Source: Vibrio algicola (lineage in GTDB: Bacteria > Pseudomonadota > Gammaproteobacteria > Enterobacterales > Vibrionaceae). From it: a stretch of DNA of 64,000 nucleotides. The translations under genes were made by a program, and so were the position numbers. Location: NCBI RefSeq assembly GCF_009601765.2, contig NZ_CP045699.1:186001-250000 (forward strand), given 5' to 3'. The notes below the pieces were generated by a model. The model was not told the DNA's origin and ran no database searches. It saw only the letters and a list, made by a program, of their open reading frames with translations. Shown in pieces: positions 25,599 through 35,293 of this stretch; the stretch's first letter is position 1; each line of letters opens with the position of its first letter.

Positions 25599-26936
25599 TT
25601 ACAAGATAAATCGGCTAAGATCTTCATCTGCAACTAATTCACCTAAACGTTGGTTCACGTAGTCGGCATTAATTTCAACTTTACTGCCAGGATTGTCGGT
25701 AGCATCAAATGAAATCTCATCCATTAAGCGTTCCATCACGGTATGCAAACGACGTGCGCCAATGTTCTCGGTGCTTTCGTTCACTTGCCATGCTGCATCG
25801 GCAATTTGAGCAATACCATCTTCGGTAAACACGACATCCACTTTTTCCGTGCCCATTAATGCGGTGTATTGCTCTGTGAGAGATGCATGAGGTTCAGTTA
25901 AGATACGTTTAAAATCATCACTGCTGAGTGCTTCTAATTCAACTCTAATTGGCAAGCGACCTTGCAGTTCTGGGATTAAATCTGACGGTTTAGCGGTTTG
26001 GAATGCGCCAGATGCGACAAATAAGATGTGATCAGTGCGAACCATACCGTGTTTAGTTGAGACTGTGCTGCCTTCGACTAAAGGAAGAAGATCGCGTTGT
26101 ACCCCTTCACGAGACACATCACCGCCACCGGTTTGATCGGCGCGTTTACAGATTTTGTCGATTTCATCAATGAACACAATCCCGTTGTTTTCGGCATTGA
26201 AAATCGCTTGTTCTTTTAAGTCCTCTTGATTGACCAACTTAGCGGCTTCTTCTTCCACTAAGGCTTTAAGGGCATCTTTAATTCTTAGTTTGCGACTTTT
26301 CTTAGTATCGCCCGCTAGGTTTTGGAACATGCCTTGCAGCTGATTGGTCATCTCTTCCATGCCAGGAGGCGCCATAATTTCGACCCCCATTTGCGGCGCA
26401 GCCACATCGATTTCTATTTCTTTATCGTCGAGCTGACCTTCGCGTAATTTCTTACGGAAGATTTGGCGAGTATTGGATGCGGTGTCTTTGGCTTTATCGT
26501 CTTGGCCCCAACCTTCGCGAGGAGGTGGCAATAGCGCATCAAGAACGCGCTCTTCCGCTTGTTCTTCGGCGCGGAATTTCACTTTGTCCATTTCTTGTTT
26601 TTGGGTCAATTTAATCGACACGTCCATCAAGTCACGAATAATGCTTTCGACTTCTTTGCCCACATAGCCGACTTCGGTAAATTTAGTGGCTTCAACTTTA
26701 ATGAAAGGAGCATTGGCTAGCTTGGCTAAACGGCGTGCTATTTCTGTTTTACCCACACCAGTTGGGCCGATCATCAAAATATTCTTTGGCGTTACTTCGG
26801 CGCGAAAGTCTTCTGATAATTGCATACGACGCCAGCGATTACGCAGTGCAATCGCCACCGCACGTTTGGCTTTACTTTGGCCGATAATGTGTTGATTGAG
26901 TTCATGAACAATTTCACGAGGTGTCATTTCAGACAT
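25599..26936 (-). CDS. hslU: HslU ATPase subunit of the HslUV protease
   Basis: 445 residues (E. coli 443). Walker [16 protein letters not shown], Walker [14 protein letters not shown], sensor/arginine region [15 protein letters not shown], and the C-terminal LSRFIL tail that docks in HslV. The I-domain lies at about 110-240. It unfolds substrates and feeds them to HslV. Downstream of hslV by 65 bases, it shares its heat-shock promoter. Confidence 0.97.
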   Translation of the reverse strand: MSEMTPREIVHELNQHIIGQSKAKRAVAIALRNRWRRMQLSEDFRAEVTPKNILMIGPTGVGKTEIARRLAKLANAPFIKVEATKFTEVGYVGKEVESIIRDLMDVSIKLTQKQEMDKVKFRAEEQAEERVLDALLPPPREGWGQDDKAKDTASNTRQIFRKKLREGQLDDKEIEIDVAAPQMGVEIMAPPGMEEMTNQLQGMFQNLAGDTKKSRKLRIKDALKALVEEEAAKLVNQEDLKEQAIFNAENNGIVFIDEIDKICKRADQTGGGDVSREGVQRDLLPLVEGSTVSTKHGMVRTDHILFVASGAFQTAKPSDLIPELQGRLPIRVELEALSSDDFKRILTEPHASLTEQYTALMGTEKVDVVFTEDGIAQIADAAWQVNESTENIGARRLHTVMERLMDEISFDATDNPGSKVEINADYVNQRLGELVADEDLSRFIL

Positions 26937-27001
26937 AAATTTTTCCTTCTTTAAGAAGAGATAAGCTTCATATAAATTAGCAACCGTGTTGAGTCTGCGG
27001 T

Positions 27002-27520
27002 TTATAATTCTTCAATAGTATGGTGGTGATTGGTGAACACACAGATATCACCGGCGATATTTAAGGCTTTTTCAGCAATTTCACGCGCTTCTAAATCGGT
27101 GTTCTCTAATAACGCAATCGCGGCAGATTGAGCAAAATTACCACCAGAACCAATTGCGATTAAATCGTTTTCAGGCTGAACCACGTCACCATTACCAGTG
27201 ATAATAAGAGAAGCGGTTTCATCGGCCACGGCAAGGATTGCTTCAAGTTTGCGTAACGCGCGATCGCTGCGCCAATCTTTGGCAAGTTCCACCGCCGCTT
27301 TGGTTAAGTGGCCTTGGTGCATTTCAAGTTTACGCTCAAAACGCTCAAATAGAGTAAAAGCATCGGCTGTACCGCCAGCAAAACCGGCTAATACTTGTCC
27401 GTTATAAAGACGACGCACTTTTTTTGCATTGCCTTTCATTACGGTATTGCCTAGAGAGACTTGGCCATCACCGGCGATGACAACTTTATTATTACGGCGT
27501 ACAGATACTATCGTAGTCAC
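27002..27520 (-). CDS. hslV: HslV peptidase subunit
   Basis: 172 residues. After the initiator Met come Thr-Thr, giving the N-terminal nucleophile threonine. [22 protein letters not shown] and [17 protein letters not shown] match HslV. The start codon is GTG (27520-27518), with GAGG upstream. It forms a double hexamer capped by HslU. Confidence 0.97.
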   Translation of the reverse strand: MTTIVSVRRNNKVVIAGDGQVSLGNTVMKGNAKKVRRLYNGQVLAGFAGGTADAFTLFERFERKLEMHQGHLTKAAVELAKDWRSDRALRKLEAILAVADETASLIITGNGDVVQPENDLIAIGSGGNFAQSAAIALLENTDLEAREIAEKALNIAGDICVFTNHHHTIEEL

Positions 27521-27552
27521 AAGGAACCTCTTCTTATTCTGCTGTTTTAATT

Positions 27553-27582
27553 TATATGCGGCTGAAGAGGGTGGAATTCAAG
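27553..27582 (-). promoter_or_regulatory. Candidate sigma32 heat-shock promoter of hslVU
   Basis: Minus strand: CTTGAA (27582-27577), 15 bases, then CCGCATATA (27561-27553), matching the sigma32 consensus CTTGAA...CCCCATNTA with one mismatch in the -10 element. Confidence 0.75.
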
Positions 27583-27657
27583 GGAAGAAAGGAAAATGGC
27601 ACAGGATCGAACGGGCAGTTTGGTGAATATAAAAAGAGCAAAGCGAGCTCATGGATA

Positions 27658-27686
27658 GCTCGTCCCTCGCTTCCGAGGTGACGAGC
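27658..27686. other. Strong hairpin in the ftsN-hslV space
   Basis: GCTCGTC-CCTCG / CGAGG-T-GACGAGC with a 4-base CTTC loop and one bulge. It follows the ftsN stop on the minus strand; a second GAGC...GCTC-TTTTT structure follows at about 27630-27650 and could terminate ftsN. Confidence 0.6.
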
Positions 27687-27724
27687 ATTTTTAGACTATA
27701 GTTAAGAAAGGGAGGGGATGATTT

Positions 27725-28291
27725 TTATTTCCCCAGCGTGTCTTTCATGATGATACATGGCTCGATCTTAGCGCGCTGCAATACGTGCTGATCTTTTACC
27801 GCTAAGCGTTTGTAAGTATAAGGGCCCAAGATGATGCGATACCAACTACTGCCTTCTAGCTTCAATACCTTACTTTTCAAACCTTGGAAGGCGATGTTCG
27901 CTTTGCGCTGTTCTGCCTGAGACTCCACTTTATATGCGCCACATTGCATGATGTAAGGGATCTTTGGTACGACTTGTTCTTTGGCTTTTACTTCAATTTC
28001 GCGTTGCGGCAAACTTTGCATGTAATCCCACTGTTCTTTCGGCGGTGGAGGTAGCGCTTTTTTAGGCTTGGCTTTTGGCGCGACAGGAATAATCGTAGCG
28101 CTTGGGGTTGCCGGTTCTGGATCATTATTAAGCATTGAGATCAAAGAGATTAATCCGCCAGCGAGAATGATCGCAATAATAGCCGCCTTCCAAGGGATCG
28201 CACGTTGGGATGCTTTCTTCTTCGGTGCAGACTTGCGAGTGTTCTTCTTTTTGGGTGCAGGACTTTTTCTTACGTAATCTCTATTAGCCAC
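27725..28291 (-). CDS. ftsN: Cell division protein FtsN (SPOR domain)
   Basis: 188 residues. Basic cytoplasmic N-terminus (RKSPAPKKKNTRKSAPKKK), one membrane helix at about 34-53 (AAIIAIILAGGLISLISML), a proline-rich linker, and a C-terminal SPOR domain (YIMQCGAYKVESQAEQRKANIAFQGLKS...WYRIILGPY) that binds denuded glycan at the septum. The linker is shorter than in E. coli FtsN (319 residues). It follows cytR. Confidence 0.93.
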   Translation of the reverse strand: MANRDYVRKSPAPKKKNTRKSAPKKKASQRAIPWKAAIIAIILAGGLISLISMLNNDPEPATPSATIIPVAPKAKPKKALPPPPKEQWDYMQSLPQREIEVKAKEQVVPKIPYIMQCGAYKVESQAEQRKANIAFQGLKSKVLKLEGSSWYRIILGPYTYKRLAVKDQHVLQRAKIEPCIIMKDTLGK

Positions 28292-28456
28292 GGGCGCTCT
28301 ATAATTTTGTATTGTTTAAAAAAGGAGCCACATATTAATACCAATTGGCTCAAATATCTACGATTTATAAAGTGGCATAAAAAAGCCAACCCATCGCCTC
28401 TCTCTAATTAAAAGTATATAAGGCTTAAGTTGGCTGAATCTATTATTTGGATTTTA

Positions 28457-29464
28457 TTATTTAATTTTTGGTGGCCCAGCGCTGTTGCGGATGACTAAGT
28501 TGGCTTCGAGTAAGCGCGAACCGGCTCGAACTTCATTGCCTTTTAGTGTTTCTAATAACATCAACATTGATTGTTTGCCAATCTCATAACGAGGCTGAGC
28601 AATAGTGGTTAATGGCGGTTCGCAGTATTGTGAAAATTGAATATCATCAAAACCGACTACCGAAAGATCTTGTGGTATCCGATAGCCCATTTTCTTCGCT
28701 TGCTGCATTGCGCCAATCGCCATTGCATCATTATGACAAAAGATAGCGGTTGGAGGTTCAGGCTGAGTTAATAATCTCTTAACCGCTAAAGCACCGGATT
28801 CAAAACTGAAATCACCGTAGACTCTATGACTAGGGTTCATTTCTAACCCAGCTCGGCGCAGAGCTTGTTGATAGCCTTGGTGGCGGAACTGACATAAAGC
28901 TGCACTCTCTGGACCTGACATTTCGGCCACGCGTTTATGTCCCATTTGAGTCAGATAATTCACGATATCAAACGCGGCGGTCAAATTATCAATATGCACG
29001 GTTGGTAATTCTAGCTCTGGCGCGTATTCACAACCCATTACCAAAGGTGGAAGATTTTTTTGTTCCGGCTTGCTGACATCAAAAGGGGTGTCACTACCGA
29101 GTAATACCATGCCATCAGCTTGTTTGGTAAACACCAAATTCATAAACGTGGTTTCACGGTTAAGTTGCTGACTGCTATCACCCAGTAAAATTAAATAATC
29201 ATGTTCAGCGGCGGTATCTTCAATCCCTCGAATGATTTCTGAGAAATAAGGATCACAGAGATCCGGCACGATAACGATAATGGTTTTCGATTCGTTGCGT
29301 CGTAAGTTTCTTACCAATGAGTTAGGCGAATATCCCGATGACATCACCGCATCTTCTACTCGTCTTCGAGTTGAGTTAGATACTTTTTCTGGGCTCATTA
29401 ATGCTCTTGAAACGGTGGCAGTGGATACGCCTGCAAGTCGGGCAACCTCCTTCATTGTCGCCAT
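28457..29464 (-). CDS. cytR: LacI-family regulator CytR
   Basis: 335 residues from the ATG at 29464. An upstream in-frame extension begins at 29533 but lacks homology. N-terminal LacI helix-turn-helix MKEVARLAGVSTATVSRALMSPEKVS, and a periplasmic-binding-like core. It represses nucleoside uptake and catabolism together with CRP and is relieved by cytidine. In vibrios CytR also activates competence and chitin genes. The order priA-cytR-ftsN-hslVU is the conserved gammaproteobacterial one. Confidence 0.93.
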   Translation of the reverse strand: MATMKEVARLAGVSTATVSRALMSPEKVSNSTRRRVEDAVMSSGYSPNSLVRNLRRNESKTIIVIVPDLCDPYFSEIIRGIEDTAAEHDYLILLGDSSQQLNRETTFMNLVFTKQADGMVLLGSDTPFDVSKPEQKNLPPLVMGCEYAPELELPTVHIDNLTAAFDIVNYLTQMGHKRVAEMSGPESAALCQFRHQGYQQALRRAGLEMNPSHRVYGDFSFESGALAVKRLLTQPEPPTAIFCHNDAMAIGAMQQAKKMGYRIPQDLSVVGFDDIQFSQYCEPPLTTIAQPRYEIGKQSMLMLLETLKGNEVRAGSRLLEANLVIRNSAGPPKIK

Positions 29465-29788
29465 AAATTTTCCTCTCTCTAAAAACCCAAATGGGTATAA
29501 CCTATATCTTAAAAAATGCGCTGATATAGGCAAAATAATGGTTTCATCCCACCGGATAACGACGTCTTAATGTTATAAAAATGGGTGGTGAGCATTCGCG
29601 CTGGTTACCCTGCTTATGATTAAAACAAAACGTTAATCCGACAAGGAGGCATTAGCATTACGAATATTCTCATTTTATGCTTAAAATTAAGTAGTTAACA
29701 TTAATTAGGCTGCAATAATTACATAAAAAAAGTGATATTGCTCGCATTGAATTATTTTGCAGCCCTATTTATAACTATTGAGATATTA
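29465..29788. promoter_or_regulatory. Space between priA and cytR
   Basis: 324 bases holding the cytR promoter. No confident operator, terminator or repeat was recognised. Confidence 0.4.
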
Positions 29789-31990
29789 CTAACTAAGGTC
29801 TTGCGGCTCGATGTCTAATGACCAGCGTACTTTTTTGGCCAGTGGCAACAGCTGAATTGCCGGTTTTGCCGACGCTAAGATACGCTGCATTTTCGATCTT
29901 GTTTCGATTTGTAGCAGTAGTTGCCAGCGGTATTTTCCTGCGCGTTTGGATAATGGTGCCGGCATAGGGCCTAGTACCATGCAAGTCTCATCAAACAGTG
30001 GATGCGCTTCTAATGTGTGTCTAACTTGGCGTAAAAAACTTTCGGTTGAGTCATTTTGAGTCGCTTCGGCACGGATCAAAGTCAAATGAGTAAAAGGTGG
30101 CAACAGTGCCATTTTTCGCTCTTTCAGTGCTGTCTGAGCAAAGTGGTGATAATCCTTATGCAACAAGGATTGTAATAACGCATGCTCGGGGTGGTGAGTT
30201 TGCAGTAAAACCTCACCTGGTTTACTGGCTCGCCCTGAGCGACCAGCAACCTGAATAAACAATTGTGCCAACCGTTCTGAGGCGCGAAAATCACTGCTAT
30301 AAAGCGAACCATCGACATCAATTAGCCCCACTAAAGTGACATTAGGGAAGTGATGCCCTTTAGCCAACATTTGCGTGCCGATTAAAATTTGATACTCGCC
30401 AGTACGGATCGATTCTAATGCCGACTCTAAACTGCCTTTGCGGCGGGTGCTATCACGATCAATGCGCAAGGTTTTGAATTCAGGAAATTGCATCTCAAGT
30501 TGTTTTTCAAGCTGCTCGGTACCCACTCCAACTGAAACCAATTGAGTGGAACCACAGCCTTCACACTGACGCACTACCGGTCTTTGCGATCCGCAGTGAT
30601 GACAACGGATCTCTTGGCTACCTTGGTGAAAGGTATAATAAGCATCGCAACGCTTACATTCACAAATCCAGCCACATTCATGACACATTAACGCGGGCGA
30701 AAATCCACGCCGATTCAAAAATAACATGACTTGATTGCCGTCATTTAAGTGGCGACGCATTTGGGCGATTAGTGGCGCAGATAAGCCACCTTCTAAATAT
30801 AAACCTTTAATATCGAGCACTTTATGGCTGGCGGCTTGAGCATTACCTGCGCGTTTGCTTAGGGTTAAGTAATGATATTTACCCACTTGGGCATTGTGCA
30901 GAGTTTCCAGTGCCGGAGTGGCAGAGCCTAACACGATGGGAATATTATCTTTGTGGGCGCGCATCACCGCGACATCGCGCGCATGGTAACGCAAAGTATC
31001 TTGTTGTTTATAAGAGGCGTCATGCTCTTCATCGACAATAATGATGCCCAAGCTAGCAAATGGAGTGAACAGCGCCGAACGTGTGCCGATCACTATGCCA
31101 GCTTGCTTATCTCGCGCCGATAACCACGCGTTGAGGCGTTCGGTATCATTTAAACCTGAATGGATTACTTCTACCGGCACATTAAAGCGGCGTTTAAAGC
31201 GCTGAATCGTTTGTGGGGTTAAGCCAATTTCAGGCACCAGAATCAATGCTTGCTGACCTTTATCGAGTACCGGTTTTAGCAAGTTTAAATATACTTCGGT
31301 TTTCCCCGAACCTGTCACCCCATCCAATAAGTAACAGCCAAAGCCAGATACATTATTAACGGTGGCAATTGCGATCGCTTGCTCTTCATTCAGTTTAGGT
31401 TTGAGGTCGCTATTCTCGATGTCTTTGGGCCAACGAGAGGTCACAGGTTGAGAATGGCTCACACTGATCCAACCTTTATCTTGCAGCGTTTTTAAGGTGT
31501 TACTACTGACCCCTTCTTCTATCATCAGTGGATGAGGCACGGGGCCATTTTCCACTAATCGCATCGCTTGAGCTTGTAGATGAGCACGACCGAACCCTGC
31601 CGCGAATTGATCTTTACCTGAGTCGGTAATATGCCATTGTTTCATGCTGGCAAAACTGGCGGCTTTGCCTTTGCGCAGTAGTGAAGGCAAGGCAAGAGAG
31701 AATGTATCGCCAAGCGGATATTGGTAAAATTGACTGCACCAGATCAATAGCTGATATAAAGGCGTCGGCCATACTGGTTGTTGGTCTAAACAGGCTTTGA
31801 TGGGCTTGAGTTGTTCGACTGGTAAATCAGACGTATCGACCAAAGCGGTCACGATGCCGGTTAAGGTTTGGCGGCCAAAAGGTACCGACACTCGTCCGCC
31901 TACCACCGGATATAAATAATTCGGGATCTGGTAATCAAAACATTTGTCCAACGGGACAGGCAAAGCGACTTGGGCGATAGTGGGGCGCAT
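29789..31990 (-). CDS. priA: Primosomal protein N' (replication restart helicase PriA)
   Basis: 733 residues from the ATG at 31990 (E. coli 732); upstream in-frame ATGs do not align. Walker A GVTGSGKTEVYLNLL, DEEH box IIIVDEEHDASYKQQD, and the zinc-binding cysteines in CHECGWICECKRCDAYY and CHHCGSQRPVVRQCEGCG. It reloads the replisome at stalled forks. Confidence 0.97.
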   Translation of the reverse strand: MRPTIAQVALPVPLDKCFDYQIPNYLYPVVGGRVSVPFGRQTLTGIVTALVDTSDLPVEQLKPIKACLDQQPVWPTPLYQLLIWCSQFYQYPLGDTFSLALPSLLRKGKAASFASMKQWHITDSGKDQFAAGFGRAHLQAQAMRLVENGPVPHPLMIEEGVSSNTLKTLQDKGWISVSHSQPVTSRWPKDIENSDLKPKLNEEQAIAIATVNNVSGFGCYLLDGVTGSGKTEVYLNLLKPVLDKGQQALILVPEIGLTPQTIQRFKRRFNVPVEVIHSGLNDTERLNAWLSARDKQAGIVIGTRSALFTPFASLGIIIVDEEHDASYKQQDTLRYHARDVAVMRAHKDNIPIVLGSATPALETLHNAQVGKYHYLTLSKRAGNAQAASHKVLDIKGLYLEGGLSAPLIAQMRRHLNDGNQVMLFLNRRGFSPALMCHECGWICECKRCDAYYTFHQGSQEIRCHHCGSQRPVVRQCEGCGSTQLVSVGVGTEQLEKQLEMQFPEFKTLRIDRDSTRRKGSLESALESIRTGEYQILIGTQMLAKGHHFPNVTLVGLIDVDGSLYSSDFRASERLAQLFIQVAGRSGRASKPGEVLLQTHHPEHALLQSLLHKDYHHFAQTALKERKMALLPPFTHLTLIRAEATQNDSTESFLRQVRHTLEAHPLFDETCMVLGPMPAPLSKRAGKYRWQLLLQIETRSKMQRILASAKPAIQLLPLAKKVRWSLDIEPQDLS

Positions 31991-32473
31991 AAGTGATGAA
32001 TTTCCGTGGCAACAGAATACGGCGAATGAGGCTCTATAATAAAGCAAGCCCATTGCAATTTCGAGCACCTATACACGTTTATACTAGAAGCTTCAGTCTT
32101 ATTTTATATAAACAACAATAGACTGCGTTTACTCACCCTAATCACATAGTTGACCTGCCTATTTATAAAAGATGGCTCATAGGGCTTCGTGCACTTGTCG
32201 CCTAACTGTAACTCCAATTATTTAGTGTCTATGTTCGAGGGTCATATAAGGTAATGAAATTGGCCTCGAACAATAAATGCTGAAAAACAGAGCAAATTCC
32301 TTGATCGATGGGCTGTGATTCATTATTATACTGCGCCTCGAACGATGTAGATTTCTGCATCATTTTTAACACCACGTATGGTGTCTGGCATCCTTTGTTT
32401 ATCTCTTTTTATAAAGAGTGAGATAAAAGGAAAGAACCAGATAGCGATACGGACCAATATTAAGGTTTGTCCT
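31991..32473. other. priA-rpmE intergenic region with a degenerate ERIC-like element
   Basis: Within 32128-32230, TACTCACCCTAATCACATAG and TCATAGGGCTTCGTGCACTT and CGCCTAACTGTAACTCCAAT match, in order, the ERIC-like element at 44821-44950, so this is a decayed ERIC in reverse orientation. The rest carries the divergent promoters; I see no gene. Confidence 0.6.
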
Positions 32474-32689
32474 ATGAAAACTGGAATCCACCCAGAATAC
32501 AAAACAGTTGCTGCAACTTGTTCTTGCGGTAACGCTTTCGAATTCAGCTCAACTCTAGCTAAAGACAGCATCCACTTAGACGTATGTGACAAATGTCACC
32601 CGTTCTACACTGGTAAGCAACGTATCGTTGATACTGGCGGCCGTGTTGATCGCTTCAACAAGCGTTTTGGTGCTCTTAGCAGCAAATAA
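32474..32689 (+). CDS. rpmE: Ribosomal protein bL31 (zinc-binding form)
   Basis: 71 residues from the ATG at 32474. The four zinc cysteines are present (C-S-C in TCSCGNAF and C-D-K-C in [10 protein letters not shown]), so this is the C+ form used when zinc is plentiful. It is divergent from priA, as in E. coli. Confidence 0.96.
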   Translation: MKTGIHPEYKTVAATCSCGNAFEFSSTLAKDSIHLDVCDKCHPFYTGKQRIVDTGGRVDRFNKRFGALSSK

Positions 32690-32849
32690 TCTCAGCCTAA
32701 AATTTTTAGACTCAGAGACAAATTTCAAAGGGATGCATGCAAATGCATCTCTTTTTTCTTGTCTAAAATAAAATAGCGACAGTAGATCCCGACCGTGCAA
32801 TCCATTATTATCGCCATTCCTGCCTCATCTTCTTAGGAACACCTAAATT

Positions 32850-34106
32850 ATGTCCGATACTCAAAAGACCAAAGATTTCCGCCAACAAGCTTTGGATTAT
32901 CATGCCCAACCGATCGCCGGTAAAATTGCTATTGCGCTGACGAAACCTGCCGATTCGGCGGAAGATCTTGCTTTAGCCTATAGCCCAGGCGTGGCAGAGC
33001 CGGTGCGCGAAATTGCGCTGAACCCTGATAATGCTTACAAATATACCGGTAAAGGTAATATGGTTGCTGTGATCTCAAATGGTACCGCGATCTTAGGTTT
33101 AGGTAATTTAGGTCCATTGGCGTCAAAGCCAGTGATGGAAGGTAAATCTTTATTGTTCAAACGCTTTGCTGGTTTAGATTCGATCGATATTGAAGTAAAA
33201 CACCGCACCATCGAAGAATTTATCGACACCGTAGCGAACATTGCTGACACCTTTGGTGGTATCAACTTAGAAGATATCAAAGCACCAGATTGCTTTGAAA
33301 TTGAACGTCAATTGATTGAGCGTTGTGATATTCCAGTATTCCATGATGACCAGCACGGTACTGCGATTGTCACCGCTGCCGGCATGTTGAATGCGATTGA
33401 ACTGCAAGGTAAGAAACTGCACGAGTGTAAAATTGTTTGTTTAGGCGCGGGCGCAGCGGCAGTCGCTTGTATGGAACTATTGATCAAATGTGGCGCATTG
33501 CGCGAAAAAATCTACATGCTTGACCGTAAAGGTGTGATCCATACACGTCGTGACGATCTTAATGAATACAAGCAATTGTTCGCCAATAACACCGACATGC
33601 GCACCCTTGAAGATGTGATTACAGGGGCAGATTTATTCTTAGGGGTATCAGGTCCAAACTTACTGCCACCTGAAGCTTTGGCATTAATGGCAGACAAACC
33701 GGTGGTATTTGCTTGTTCAAACCCAGATCCTGAAATCAAACCAGAAATTGCTGCCAAAGTACGTAATGATTTGATCATGGGGACCGGACGCAGTGATTAC
33801 CCAAACCAAGTTAACAACGTGATTTGTTTCCCATTCATTTTCCGTGGTGCGTTGGACGTTCGTGCCAGTGAAATTAACACTGAAATGAAATTGGCTGCGG
33901 TAGAGGCGATTCGTCAGTTGGCTAAAGAAGAAGTGCCAGCGGAAGTGTTAGCTGCTGCAGGGGTTGAATCATTAAGCTTTGGCTCGGAGTACATTATTCC
34001 AAAACCAATGGATCCACGTTTATTACCACGCGTTGCTGGCGCTGTCGCTCGCGCGGCGGTGAAGTCTGGTGTGGCGCGTATTGCGTTACCTGAGCAGTAC
34101 AAATAA
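32850..34106 (+). CDS. Short-form malic enzyme (malate to pyruvate)
   Basis: 418 residues. N-terminal malic domain (DLALAYSPGVAEPVREI, YTGKGNMVAVISNGTAILGLGNLGP), metal-binding FHDDQHGTAIV, and an NAD(P)-binding domain IVCLGAGAAAVACMELL. It decarboxylates malate oxidatively to pyruvate. It lacks the C-terminal phosphotransacetylase-like domain of E. coli MaeB (759 residues). Cofactor preference is not readable. It is monocistronic. Confidence 0.92.
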   Translation: MSDTQKTKDFRQQALDYHAQPIAGKIAIALTKPADSAEDLALAYSPGVAEPVREIALNPDNAYKYTGKGNMVAVISNGTAILGLGNLGPLASKPVMEGKSLLFKRFAGLDSIDIEVKHRTIEEFIDTVANIADTFGGINLEDIKAPDCFEIERQLIERCDIPVFHDDQHGTAIVTAAGMLNAIELQGKKLHECKIVCLGAGAAAVACMELLIKCGALREKIYMLDRKGVIHTRRDDLNEYKQLFANNTDMRTLEDVITGADLFLGVSGPNLLPPEALALMADKPVVFACSNPDPEIKPEIAAKVRNDLIMGTGRSDYPNQVNNVICFPFIFRGALDVRASEINTEMKLAAVEAIRQLAKEEVPAEVLAAAGVESLSFGSEYIIPKPMDPRLLPRVAGAVARAAVKSGVARIALPEQYK

Positions 34107-34112
34107 ATTTTA

Positions 34113-34260
34113 ATACCAATTCCATTTTATATTTGATCAATTTGAATACGCCGAAAAGACGCTGATCCGTCCTTGATCGCTTAAGACAAGGCACCCATGG
34201 CTTTTGATACTTTTCTCTGTACTCAATTTTGAATGATCATTAAATTTATGGAATTGGTAT
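34113..34260. repeat. 148-bp MITE-like element with ATACCAATTCCAT ends
   Basis: The ends are a perfect 13-bp inverted repeat (ATACCAATTCCAT / ATGGAATTGGTAT), with looser symmetry further in (TTTGATCAATTTGAAT and its partner). No coding content. It lies just after the malic enzyme stop. ATACCAAT ends recur at 39133-39249. Confidence 0.75.
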
Positions 34261-34289
34261 AAGTCCTTTCTAATTGAAGAAAGTTGAAC

Positions 34290-34331
34290 AAAAAAAGCCC
34301 GATCAAATCTAATTTGATCGGGCTTTTTTTG
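34290..34331. terminator. Bidirectional terminator
   Basis: AGCCCGATCAAA / TTTGATCGGGCT stem, 5-base loop, A7 on the left and T7 on the right. It would end the malic enzyme transcript after it crosses the small repeat, or the metJ transcript. Confidence 0.9.
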
Positions 34332-34340
34332 TTCGTTTCT

Positions 34341-34605
34341 AGGGGCTGTTGATCTTTCGTGATTAAATTTTGTTCGAGATAAAAGCCTTTTAATCGAGGC
34401 AAGTCGATTGAAGCCTAGTTATTCTAAGTAAATGAGACTTAACGAAGAGTAAAAGGCTTTTAGCCGAACCCTTCGGGCTGCGTTTGTTGGTCTTTTCTAC
34501 TTCGTCATCGGCTTTTCGTGTAGCCAGCTACACCACAAAGCCTCTTCCTTGTATAAAAACCCAACAATTCGCAGCAAAAACAACCACGAAAGATTAACAG
34601 CCCCT
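34341..34605. repeat. 265-bp MITE-like element, copy 1
   Basis: Ends AGGGGCTGTTGATCTTTCGT / its inverted form CGAAAGATTAACAGCCCCT, flanked by CT and AG that extend the palindrome. Identical to 54788-55052 except for one base in each end. It contains an inner inverted repeat, AAAAGCCTTTTA / TAAAAGGCTTTT. It encodes no transposase, so any movement needs a helper element. Confidence 0.88.
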
Positions 34606-34650
34606 AGTCATCAATTTTTAGTGATTAATGACTAAAATGAGAATCGGTTG

Positions 34651-34968
34651 TTAATCATCAAAAGCTTCGAATTCGATGCCCATTTCGGTCATCAGTTTTT
34701 TCACTTCTGCTGGCAGATCATCAGGGCGATCTTTTCGTAAGTCTTCATCGGTTGGCAGAGGCTGACCGGTATAAGCATGCAAAAATGCTTCACACAACAA
34801 TTCACTATTAGTGGCATGGCGCAGGTTATTGACTTGGCGACGAGTTCTCTCATCTGTCAGTATTTTTAATACTTTGAGCGGAATAGAAACTGTGATTTTT
34901 TTAACTTGTTCACTTTTTTTCCCATGTTCCGCATACGGGCTAATGTAGTCACCATTCCAATCGGCCAT
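34651..34968 (-). CDS. metJ: Methionine repressor MetJ
   Basis: 105 residues from the ATG at 34968 (a second ATG is directly upstream). Near-identical to E. coli MetJ across [20 protein letters not shown] and [20 protein letters not shown]; ribbon-helix-helix DNA-binding fold with S-adenosylmethionine as corepressor. It is divergent from metBL with a four-box operator between them, so it represses itself and the met operon. Confidence 0.98.
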   Translation of the reverse strand: MADWNGDYISPYAEHGKKSEQVKKITVSIPLKVLKILTDERTRRQVNNLRHATNSELLCEAFLHAYTGQPLPTDEDLRKDRPDDLPAEVKKLMTEMGIEFEAFDD

Positions 34969-35091
34969 CATGTACCTTCGCTGTTTATTGTTGTTATATC
35001 AATCAAGGTAAATATCTGATCATCTCATTACTTTGATTGGTATTATTAATTGTCAGGGTGCGATTCTAGCGGCATTGACTGCCACAAGTAA

Positions 35092-35123
35092 AGACGTTTA
35101 GACGTCCAGAAGTGTTGACGTCT
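35092..35123. promoter_or_regulatory. MetJ operator: four tandem Met boxes
   Basis: Contiguous 8-mers AGACGTTT, AGACGTCC, AGAAGTGT and TGACGTCT match the Met box AGACGTCT with 7, 7, 5 and 7 identities. MetJ dimers bind such arrays cooperatively. It lies between metJ and metB. Confidence 0.92.
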
Positions 35124-35293
35124 TGATTTGGTAGCGATAAAGTAGCAGAAAAGAACGAGAGAAAGCACAATACTGCCTAAAAAAACGGTAAGATTGAATT
35201 TCTGTCAAACAATTGATTCGTGATTGCGGTTTTAACTCTTTAAATCAATCTATTTTCAAAGAAAACAAAGCGCAAATGGAAAAGGAAGACACC

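Noticed and set aside
32261..32592. Minus-strand and plus-strand extensions around rpmE
   Set aside because: The plus-strand frame is open 96 bases upstream of the bL31 start but lacks homology there; the bL31 start is clear from conservation.
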